Shown here: positions 55,904-64,000 of the stretch, piece after piece
How positions within the stretch are numbered: position 1 is the first letter of the stretch
Layout of the letters: each line of letters begins with the position of its first letter
Origin: Meandrina meandrites
Taxonomy: Eukaryota > Cnidaria > Anthozoa > Scleractinia > Meandrinidae
NCBI GenBank assembly: GCA_963693305.1
Contig: OY855910.1
Coordinates: 16,288,862 to 16,352,861 of the forward strand
Direction of reading: 5' to 3'
Length of the DNA stretch: 64,000 nucleotides
The notes under the pieces: generated by a model
Told to the model about the DNA's origin: nothing
The model's database searches: none
The model's input: only the letters and a program-made list of their open reading frames with translations
Program-made: the position numbers and the translations under genes

Positions 55904-56659
55904 TTAATAAGTCAATCCGGCATAAAACAATGGCCCCTGTTTTGACCTAGCTAAAAGAAAGTACTTTTGCATGGCCGCAACCGCGCAAAGGGCTGACGAG
56001 GTACCGGCTATGGTGAGGAACTGCCCTTGCCTAGATATATCAGTTTTTGACGACTTGAGATGTACCGTCATACGCTGCGGGCTTGCCAGGTTGGGATGAA
56101 AGGCTATGCAATCAGTACAAAGATCAAAGTGTTGGTTAAATTTATGAACCCCGGCGTATGTAAACTCGCTGCAACGGAGAAAGGCGAAAAACGCCAAATT
56201 AAAAGCGGCCCATATCATAGAAAAATCTCTCGGACTAAGCCATGACTGCAAGACGGGACAAATAGCTAAAAGTACCCGAGGAGTTACTGGTTGGCGACGG
56301 ATGCGCTGGTCTCCCTGGTAGCGAAGAATGCCACGCAGGACTTTCTGGAGAATGAGCTTACCCTTAAGAGGGTCGTTAAACCCTGCCGTAATGTGAAGAT
56401 TACGAACTGCCGCTAAATAGAGTTTAATAGTGCTATGACGCACTGTTCTAGCTAGATAGGATGCAAAATAAACCAGTGTCCCTTCGGAGGCCGGTAATAC
56501 ATCCCCGTCTGGGCCTAGGAGGCGATTCATCAGGCAAAATTCTAGGAAGCGCTTTTCCCCACAGCTGTAAGCTCGATTTGTGTTCTTGGCAAGACCCCAT
56601 GTGGCATACGTTAGGACTTCCTCCCTCAAAGGGTCATTAGTGAAGGCGGGATGATACAA
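55904..56659 (-). pseudogene. Tyrosine recombinase, C-terminally truncated
   Basis: The N-terminal helical core-binding domain is visible (GLAKNTNRAYSCGEKRFLEFC, YLAAVRNLHI). It is followed by the start of the catalytic domain with the first conserved arginine in LAFFAFLRCSEF. The frame ends after GPLFYAGLTY, just before the region where the family has its H-x-x-R box and nucleophilic tyrosine. I found neither in the following 300 bases. The frame overlaps the end of the RNase H frame by about 34 bases, which suggests expression by frameshift in the intact ancestor. No ATG begins it. Confidence 0.8.
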
Positions 56660-57860
56660 GGACTCTGGTCGGCGTCGGGAACGAGGGCCCGGAAGCGCTG
56701 CATCTGAAAGCGGGAGAGTGCGTCAGCGATCTCATTTGAAACCCCAGGGACATGGCGAGCCCGGACTACAAAGTTGTGCTGCATAGAAAGGAGCACGAGC
56801 CGCCTGACCAGGTCCATGGTGCGTGGTACTTTGGAATGCCCAGAATTTATAATAGACACGACGGATATATTGTCACACCAGAATTGAAGGCGTTTCCCGG
56901 CAAGAAAGGGGTGCCACATGGCGCAAGCGACAACGATGGGAAAGAGTTCTTGCCATTCGATACTTATTCCCCGTTTTTGGTTCAAAAGCATGTGGGGAGG
57001 CCAGCGACCCTGAAACCACCTGCCCTGGAAATAGCCACCGAAGCCTATAGAGCCCGCGGCATCGGTGTAGAGCTCTAGATTTTGAGCAGGGGTATGGGAA
57101 GTCTCTAGAAAAAAGGAACGTCCGTTCCAGTTTAAGAGAAAAACTTTCCACATTTCCAGATCCTTAAAGAACTCCTTATTAAGCCGTATGTGGTGAAAGC
57201 GGCTTGGGACCCCCCTGGTCAAATTAATTGCCCGCTGAAGGAAGGTTCTCCCGGGCACCACCACCTTGCATGCAAACTGAAGACTCCCAATGAGTGATTG
57301 TAACTCGACCAGGCGTACTGAGCGACGTATTTTGAAAGAGTTCAACAGTTCATTAATCCTGGAGAGTTTATCCTGTGGTAAGCGGACCTCCATGCGGATG
57401 CTGTCTAAAACAATTCCCATGAACTCAATCTCCTGGGAGGGGCCTATTGTCTTGGAAGCTACGACTGGGGCCTTAAGGGACATGAACACCCGTAGCAGAG
57501 TGCTAAAGCTAGATAAACATGCCAATTTAGACCGTTCGGCAATGAAGAAGTCGTCCAGGATGTGAATAACATGCTGGAGGCCATAGTTACTTTTAAGGAT
57601 CCATTCAAGCCCGTCCGACAGCTGATTGAAAAGGAACGGGGCGCTTCGAAGCCCAAAGGGTAAGTACATGTCTACATAGTATTGGGATTTCCAGTGGATA
57701 CCCAGCAAGCTCCAGTCCTCCGGATGAATTGGTATCAGGCGGAAGGCTGATTTAAGATCAGTCTTGGCCATGAAGGCTCCCCTTCCCAGGGACTGGAGAA
57801 TATGGATGGCATCGTCGACCCGGACATAACTATAATAATGGGAATTTGCAGTGGCACTTC
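56626..57860 (-). pseudogene. Reverse transcriptase and RNase H (pol) of the YR element
   Basis: The frame contains AKTDLKSAFRLIPIHPEDW (RT block A), LPFGLRSAPFLFNQL (block B) and HILDDFF with the catalytic DD (block C). The RNase H part follows with ELYTDAAGSIGFGG, IEWQELFPIV, FWCDNISVV and ADALSR, which supply the expected D-E-D-D residues. All catalytic positions are kept. Its upstream end is displaced in frame from the preceding RT segment, apparently by an insertion of about 43 bases near 57820-57865. Confidence 0.85.
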
Positions 57861-57865
57861 CACAG

Positions 57866-58330
57866 AGTGGCTCTAAGGGAATAGGGGTCCTTTGGAATGT
57901 AATCGTTAATGCTATCGCCCTGGGGGTAGGAGAGGTGGTAGATAGTGCGCCAGTCTGTTGAATGTTTTTTGGGAACCACGCCCACCGGGTGACACTGAAA
58001 CTTGGGCAGGGGCGGGGAGTGGTAGGGACCCGCTACCCTCCCAAGAGCTACTTCCTTTTGCAAATTCAAGGAAACTACATCCGGGTGCTGTACTGCCGAA
58101 ATAAGGTTAGGGGAGACCCGGTCTGAACGCGGCCCGGAATAACCAATGCGAGCGCCCTCCTTAAGCGTACTTAGCAAATTAAAAACAAAATTACGATCAG
58201 GATGATTAGTTAACTCTAATTCTAAGCGATAAGTGTCAATAGGGGAGGATACTAGTGGCTTCTGCTGGCTCCGTTGCTGCTCTACTTTACTACTTGCTAC
58301 GCTCGCTGGGCTTCGTGGCCTTGCCAGTGA
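57866..58330 (-). pseudogene. N-terminal part of the pol frame
   Basis: The frame includes DRVSPNLISAVQHPDVV, VALGRVAGPY and FQCHPVGVVPKKHSTDWRTI with YHLSYPQGDSINDYI, a typical linker and finger region upstream of RT block A in DIRS/Ngaro proteins. It overlaps the gag end in another frame. Reading then meets a stop after SLRATLWKCHCKFPLL because of the local insertion. Confidence 0.7.
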
Positions 58331-59522
58331 GGCTGGACTGTTGCCTGGTGCAGTCTGGGGCGATGTGGTCACTGGAGTAGCAGCGGTGACACACGTGCGG
58401 GTAGTTACAGTTGCGGCGCCGGCAACCGGAGGACTTGTTGAAGTCAAAGCACACGGTTTGGGAACGACGCGGTTTTCTGTGGAGTTCAGCAGAAGGACAG
58501 ACATCCTCAGCGTGATAAGGGCTGGAGCAAACGTTGCAGTGGGGCTTAGCCAGGCCCGCGAAAGTCACCGTCCAGAGTTCGAGGTCCACCTTATCCCAGC
58601 TTAGGGACAAGTCGTACGCCGCACGGCGACGGAATTGCTGGTCGTACGATAGCCAGGCCAAGCCCTTAAATTTGGCAACTGCTCTGCTAATAATTTGCTG
58701 ATATTTAATCAGCTCGAGTGCCCTTCGCGGGTAGGCGGTGACGAGGACGATCATGTACACCGTGAACGCGTCGAGCCACTTTTGAAACGTATCGACAAAT
58801 GGTTTTTTCTTGCGAACCATGGTGACAGGGGAACCCATGGGGCCTGGAGACGAATCGTCCAAGCGGAGCTGGATTTCAGGGGTCTGGGATTGATATTGAT
58901 TGTCTGGCAAAAGCAAGGCAAAGTCAATGTACTCACCCCTGAGTATCTTGTCCTCCAAGCTTTTATCTACTGGCCTCGAGAGACCCAGAGGAGAAGCCAT
59001 GCCAGGAGTGAATGGGCTTGGAGTTGTTGCGGGCGGTGTTCGGAACGCGGAGAATGTAGAGTTTACCGATTGAGTCACGATCGCTTCGATCGCTGAACGC
59101 TGGACGGGACTGAAGCCGGTGTCCTGTTGGAAACGTGGTACATGTTGGATTATCTCCTCGATCGAGGACAAGGAGGCTCTGTCCGACAGGGCGCTGTCTT
59201 CCTGCTCGTGCTCGAGGCTTGATGGCACATTTCGCCTGCGTGGAAGGTTTTTAGCTTCTTCAGATGGTTGCGACTCGATGGCCGTCCTTTTCGCTGAGCG
59301 GCCACGACGAACTTTGGGCTGAGACAGACGTTTTTGTGGCTTTCGCCGTGGTGCAGCCGCGTTGCCCTGCGTAGCCCGCTTGAGACGGCTAAGTAGGTGC
59401 CCTTTAGAGCCCGTGACTGGAAGATTGAGGGCTTGTAAACGGAGTTTGAGGACCTCGCTGGAAAGCTTTGAGAGATCCTCTCCCGGGTTTGTGTTCAAGG
59501 CACGGCGTGAGCGGTGAGCCAT
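58290..59522 (-). CDS. Gag-like protein of the YR element, SAP and CCHC domains
   Basis: An intact frame of 410 residues from an ATG just behind a T-run. Residues about 18-52 (SSEVLKLRLQALNLPVTGSK) form a SAP-type DNA-binding helix-turn-helix. A basic, Ser-rich middle follows, then a conserved helical core (FQKWLDAFTVYMIVL). Near the C-terminus are Cys clusters CNVC...C, CFDFNKSSGCRRRNCNYPHVC and an exact CX2CX4HX4C knuckle (CHRCYSSDHIAPDC). The zinc fingers probably bind template RNA. The start at 59522 is preferred because the frame upstream lacks another ATG. Confidence 0.8.
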   Translation of the reverse strand: MAHRSRRALNTNPGEDLSKLSSEVLKLRLQALNLPVTGSKGHLLSRLKRATQGNAAAPRRKPQKRLSQPKVRRGRSAKRTAIESQPSEEAKNLPRRRNVPSSLEHEQEDSALSDRASLSSIEEIIQHVPRFQQDTGFSPVQRSAIEAIVTQSVNSTFSAFRTPPATTPSPFTPGMASPLGLSRPVDKSLEDKILRGEYIDFALLLPDNQYQSQTPEIQLRLDDSSPGPMGSPVTMVRKKKPFVDTFQKWLDAFTVYMIVLVTAYPRRALELIKYQQIISRAVAKFKGLAWLSYDQQFRRRAAYDLSLSWDKVDLELWTVTFAGLAKPHCNVCSSPYHAEDVCPSAELHRKPRRSQTVCFDFNKSSGCRRRNCNYPHVCHRCYSSDHIAPDCTRQQSSLTGKATKPSERSK

Positions 59523-59607
59523 GAAAAAAATTTTAACAATAGTATAGCAAGTGGTAACTGCGCTGTACAACAGAACACCAAAGTGAACTCTGAACAGTTT
59601 GTTTGAG

Positions 59608-59615
59608 CTTTTATA
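59608..59615 (-). promoter_or_regulatory. TATA box of the YR element
   Basis: TATAAAAG on the minus strand, about 85 bases before the gag start codon. Position and consensus fit an RNA polymerase II promoter of the retrotransposon. Confidence 0.5.
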
Positions 59616-59690
59616 GCTAGACGCTTGTCTGCTGGGAAAGCCAGTAGAAAGAGCTGTACTACCGGACAGCTTAGCATTACACGTGTATAC

Positions 59691-60834
59691 TCTTAGCCAT
59701 GAATAGTGCTTTAATAATCTTGGCCAATGCTATCGATCGTTATAATCTGCTAGAGGTAACAAAGCCATAATGTTTGAGCTAGAATACAATATATCTCAAA
59801 GTCTGCTTGGCTTGCCTACACAATAGCTTAATTGAAAACAACGCCGCCATGAAAGGCTTACTGATTACGAGCGTCACGTTCCATTAACTATATTTTACTG
59901 ACGTGACAGTAAAATTGCATTTTAAGTTTGTAGTATTGTGTCAATCTTCTCCTGAAAAGTTACTGAATTAGAGTCCATATGGATAAGCAAGTTGCGCACT
60001 AATGAACCTGGTTGATCCGCGTGCATTACGCACAGGCATAACTTAATTAATTATATCTCGACACACCCCATCATGTTACAGATCGTTGCCATTTCAAAAG
60101 TTACTACACTGAAGAGGACCGTTAAGTTTGAAAGGCCTATGTTGTTTATTGAAATCGTAGCTGTATGGCGATACAAAATTTGTTCTTTTTAGTATAATAG
60201 AAAAGGGAAGAGAAAGAAGAAAACTGAGGAGTTGAAGAGGATAGGTCAGTTTACTGATTACCTTGCATGAGAAAAGAGCTGTTTTGGTATGCAGCTCATG
60301 AAAAGTGCATGCGTGAATAGAGACAAGAAGGAAGTCGTGCACTGTTAAAATCAACGCGCAGATATCACAGAAATAGTGTTATTTCTGAGGACGATAACAA
60401 TAGTAATATCTTTGGCAAAATTCTCCCCATGACTTTCGGATGTCAGTTTAAGTTTCATGGGCATCCGTGGCATTTTGTTCCTGAAGCAATGTTTAATTTC
60501 CTCGTAAGGCCACCCGCGCAAAAAAAATATATATTTTCGTTTTTTTCTTTTGCTGCTCGTTAAGCTAGCCACACAGAAAGCAGAACAAGAGACATTTGTT
60601 TCCTAGTTTAGCTAGTCCCTTACCCCTTATAAAAAAGATATTTTGTAAAACTGTTATAACGACAATGACTTTCAAAAGAACAGTCTATAGGGATCTTTTG
60701 TGGAAATCCAAACCAAGGTTAATAGACAAACCAAAACATGACCATTGATGAAAGTTACTGTTCAGAAATGAGAGCTCTTAAAATAGAACTAAGCGCTTGA
60801 GGTTACAAGCTCTTGGTGCGGGCTTTCGGGCCCT
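59691..60834. other. No recognised gene
   Basis: AT-rich sequence, with no coding motif in its short open frames (60094-60354, 60351-60572, minus strand). Confidence 0.45.
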
Positions 60835-60886
60835 TGAATCACACTGGCACGGAAGCTACGTGAATCACACTGGCACGGAAGCTACG
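60835..60886. repeat. 26-bp perfect tandem duplication
   Basis: TGAATCACACTGGCACGGAA continuing GCTACG occurs twice in direct succession without mismatch, so the duplication is recent. Confidence 0.9.
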
Positions 60887-60921
60887 AAATAATAAGCAAC
60901 TGATAAACTAAACGTCGTGCG

Positions 60922-61003
60922 GTTCGAATGTTTACAAGTTTGAATAAACAGTTAGGCGAGTTTTTATTTTCAAAGCGGCTGTTCGCATCTTCACAAGTTT
61001 GAC
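60922..61003. repeat. Outlying unit of the 54.2-kb tandem repeat
   Basis: CGGTTCGAATGTTTACAAGTTTGAATAAACAGTTAGGCGAGTTTTTA and what follows match the units at 54183-54505 in the same order. Confidence 0.7.
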
Positions 61004-61328
61004 TCTCATTTCGCAAATAACTTTCAAGAAATATCTCATATATTTAAGACAGAAAAAAAGCTCCGATCCTAATCTTGCCTGAGACTTTTACCTCAAATTA
61101 TCTCTCAACTGTCTAACTGAACGCGCAGTCACTGCTCTGCGGTATATCACTCAAAATATGTAAATTGAAATAGATTGCCGTGTAAGAACATACGAAAGTG
61201 ACTCTGAAGTACCTGTTCGCCGATTGGGCAAAATAATACAAAGGATTTTTTTGCTCAATCAGGAGCCAGCATTCGCAGAGTCGCTTACAACTTCATGGTA
61301 AGTCAACATGGCCGCCAACAATGAAAAA

Positions 61329-61483
61329 CATATAGTCGCCCAACCACAAAATGAATGCTAACCGCAAGCAAATTGCAGTAAATAAATGTTAACTGCAAGC
61401 AAACTACAGGGTAAAATGCTAACCGCAAGCAAACAGCAGTAAATAAATGTTAACTGCAAGCAAAGCTGCAGGGCGACTATATG
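61329..61483. mobile_element. 155-bp TIR element enclosing four 30-bp repeats
   Basis: Perfect inverted ends CATATAGTCGCCC bound an interior of four units. These alternate between AATGCTAACCGCAAGCAAA..GCAGTAAATA and AATGTTAACTGCAAGCAAA..GCAGGG(TAA), thus two copies of a 60-bp double unit. No target duplication was recognised. Confidence 0.7.
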
Positions 61484-61504
61484 GTGTCTTAACATGAATT
61501 ATAT

Positions 61505-61630
61505 ACCGTCTGGAGAGACTCGTTTCCCAGGGGCTTATACTTTTATAGAACACTTTTGCCGCTACGATTTCTGCCCGGTTTACTTCGTTTTGCCCGCCCG
61601 ATTTGCTGCCCCTGGGTCTCCGAGGATACC
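61505..61630. mobile_element. Diverged relative of the 54.66-kb TIR element
   Basis: GACTCGTTTCCCAGGGGCTT at the left and GCTGCCCCTGGGTCTCCGAG at the right are inverted. CCCGGTTTACTTCGTTTTGCCC inside matches the other copy. Confidence 0.6.
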
Positions 61631-61639
61631 CCCATTCAT

Positions 61640-64000
61640 GCTCATATGTATTTAAGTGACAATGTTGCACATTAGAAGTGGATGTCAAGGGTACCCTTTG
61701 TTACTCTTCAAAACTTGTCGTTCAGTAAATTTGTTGCATTGGCTGTGATACCCAAATCAGTGGAATCAACACGAGATACATTCGAGTCACGCTTTGCCTT
61801 TTGTTATTTCATTGGTGCAAAAAAGACTGGAATAAAGGTAAGAGGTTGAGGTAATTCTGCCATTTTTGTTGAAAATAAATACAAATAACGTCAGTAAAAA
61901 TTCTTTGCAAGCGGACTACATGCTGCATCATTCCACAGACTGAACCTTTTCAGGCAGTGTTCTGAAATAACAATTTACACACAACTTACCTGATCTAACT
62001 CAGGAATAAAATTGTGTCCAGTGTCCGTGTTCAGAAAGCACCCAATCTAGCCAGCTAAGCATGAGTTCACTTTCTGTGGTTGAATATTTCAGGAGTAAAC
62101 GACCCGCCGAAACAGTGATTCGAAATATCCTTTGCCAGTTGCGCAAAGTAATTAAAGACTCTAGCTTTTATCTTACCTATTACAGGAGCAGTCTGTTCTC
62201 ATTATACTCTGAAAAGAGCACAATAACTACATTGCAGCCATTACGAAGTGCGTGAGATATGCGGCAAGGTCGTGGGAAAATCCAAAAATCAGGAGGAAAA
62301 CTTGTTTAGAATTAGCAACCATAACAACGATGACAAGTTGTTCAGTTTTGGTAATAAATATATATTAAGAAATAGGAACTAGAATTAGCAACTTTCTAAA
62401 ATTAGTGATAGCATTAATAATTTACTTATTAGCTCACAAAGGCATCCACATAACACAACATCCAAGTGAAAGAAATGATATAAACTGGGTACACTTTGCA
62501 CGCAAAACGGAGGGAAAGCTTAAATAGAAATCAAACGCTGTTTTTCTTTTTTTTCACAAAAAGTTAATGAATGGCAAATTCATGCGTAGCAATAAGATCT
62601 TTTTATTTTTGTGGAGTTTATAGGGCCAAAATATTTGAAAATTGCAATTTCCAGCTTTGTCACGTCTGTCACGCAATCTCTTATTTGCTTGATTTCGTGA
62701 TTTTTAGCGCTTTCTCAGAGAGAACCGTTTAATTTCCCCAGACAAAAAGTGACATCAATTGAAAGGCCATTTCTTCCTGACTATATTTCCAAAATATCAG
62801 TTTATTTGTGAGAAAGGTAGTATGGTAAATAATCTCTTAAATTTACCTTGTCATTTCCATAGAGAAAGAGTGGGATTTCTTTCAGATCTCTCTTAGTGTC
62901 ATGAATTTATTTAAACTTCATAGAAATTATAGAATAAAATCTGGAAAAGATGTAGAATAAGCTGACAACAAGTGGATGTCTTCAGATTTTACAGTAAAGG
63001 CAAGTGGTTTGCTTTAAAACCGCTAATTTTCAAGTCGAATTTTCCCGTGTCTGGCCGTGAAATTTATGATCGTCATTTCCTGCCGAAAGAAAAATTTATT
63101 TGAGAAATGAATTACATGGCGATGAATAACTCATTATGGACTACTGACAGCCAAAGTTTGAGCGATTTTGAAACTTTGAAGTTTGCCACTCAATGCTTGA
63201 TTTTTGTGGACACCTGCTCTTAAGTACTTGTTTTGTGTAGCATATTATTTGGTTGAGAGTTTTACAATGCGACCTTCCTGTCCCAACTAAGAACTTTTTC
63301 AACCGTAACATCTCTTCCAGGTCTATACCCAAACATTTTTTAGGCGCAAACATTCTTCAGTCACAATATGTCGGTCGATCCATCTTGTGACTTTTCGGAA
63401 GGAATCAGTATTTTTGCTGTTTGTTTTATGCACACAGAAACAGAATTTACATTACATGAGAGAAGAGTAAGAAGAGTAAAACTGCCTTTTGAATAAGGTT
63501 CATCTAAAGTTTCGTACAGCGTGAGGTATCCGTAATTCTTTTCTTAAGTTACGCGTGAGGTTGAGCCGTCATTACTTTCGGGAGGTCGCTGGTTTCATTT
63601 TTTAACTCGATATACACCACAGAATGTGAAAGACCGTTTATTACGTAATCTCTTTATCAATGAGAGTACAGTTTCTAACTTAGCCTACAATACTGTTATA
63701 TGCGTTACATACTCTTACGCCTCAAAGGCACTGAAAAGCTGTCAACTACTTGAACATCACTTAACCGATATAACAATCACTATATGCTTGCTTTAAAGCT
63801 GTACTTTCTACAATGGCCAGGGTTTTACAAAAGCCTACTCAAGTCTATAGGTGACTTTCACATCTACTGCAGTAAACAGCATGGAGCGGGCTTTAAGAGA
63901 GTTCTTTGTCTGCCTCTGTTCCTCGGCTCTTCATTCGTCGTTTTAGCCCTCTTTTACAATGAAGACATACTACAGAGTGCAATCTTCCATGAAGCTTGTT
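61640..64000. other. No recognised gene
   Basis: AT-rich sequence. Small open frames (62061-62255 plus; 63141-63353 minus) have no recognisable motif. No repeats or RNA genes were noticed. Confidence 0.45.

Larger units (their letters stand above)
55600..59690 (-). mobile_element. Tyrosine-recombinase retrotransposon (DIRS/Ngaro type), damaged
   Basis: Reading on the minus strand from a TATA box near 59615, the order is gag, reverse transcriptase, RNase H, tyrosine recombinase. This domain order is specific to YR retrotransposons, which integrate with a recombinase rather than an integrase. The recombinase lacks its C-terminal catalytic part, and pol is frame-broken near 57850, so this copy is not autonomous. 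I could not identify terminal repeats; the outer limits given are estimates. Confidence 0.85.

Overview
The window looks like animal nuclear DNA, most likely from a stony coral or a close cnidarian relative. This is inferred from three things: intronless seven-transmembrane receptor genes standing alone in AT-rich DNA; a dense mixture of Penelope-like, tyrosine-recombinase (DIRS/Ngaro-type), LINE and tRNA-SINE remnants with many short inverted-repeat transposons; and splice and poly(A) signals of animal type. Nothing prokaryotic is present: no operons, no Shine-Dalgarno signals, and the coding density is very low.

The protein-coding core is five single-exon, rhodopsin-like (class A, peptide-type) GPCR genes between 3.6 and 35.8 kb. 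Receptors 1 and 2 (3673-4812 and 15231-16400, +) form one close pair. Receptors 3 and 4 (25239-26333 and 30064-31110, +) form a second pair. Receptor 5 (34611-35798, -) is more distant and lies in the opposite orientation. Long stretches of nearly identical nucleotides in the TM2-TM4 cores, next to diverged termini and loops, suggest gene conversion within pairs. Upstream sequence is shared as well. Receptors 1 and 2 share a CCAAT-containing block, and receptors 3 and 4 share a putative 5'-UTR splice acceptor. A copy of receptor 4's upstream region lies at 35870-36240 with no receptor after it.

Region by region. 0-3.5 kb: a possible two-exon 3' end of a gene on the minus strand (1006-1319), a tRNA-derived SINE and a short foldback transposon. 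5.7-7.7 kb: a Penelope-like element 3' end split by a 969-bp element with TTAA duplications. 8-14 kb: several TIR elements with visible target duplications, two LINE tails and a dispersed repeat whose second copy (18.2-18.7 kb) is an empty site for two of the insertions. 21-24 kb: a foldback element, a degenerate tandem repeat and a C/G-ended TIR element. 36-41 kb: no recognised gene except a decayed reading frame at 40.75-41.5 kb. 41.8-45.2 kb: two opposed 9-bp minisatellites flanked by inverted repeats, next to another TIR element. 45.7-46.7 kb: two copies of one short TIR element. 49.1-51.2 kb: a large, nearly perfect inverted repeat whose arms each carry a small zinc-ribbon reading frame. 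52.6-53.9 kb: two elements with perfect 8-bp target duplications, one packed with ATCGAT sites. 54.2-54.5 kb: a roughly 60-bp tandem repeat. 55.6-59.7 kb: a damaged tyrosine-recombinase retrotransposon with gag, RT/RNase H and a truncated recombinase. 60-64 kb: only small repeats.

The receptors are probably cell-surface sensors of small peptides or similar ligands. No ligand gene is visible here, and the other features are mainly mobile DNA and its debris. All identifications rest on reading the sequence; no database search was possible.
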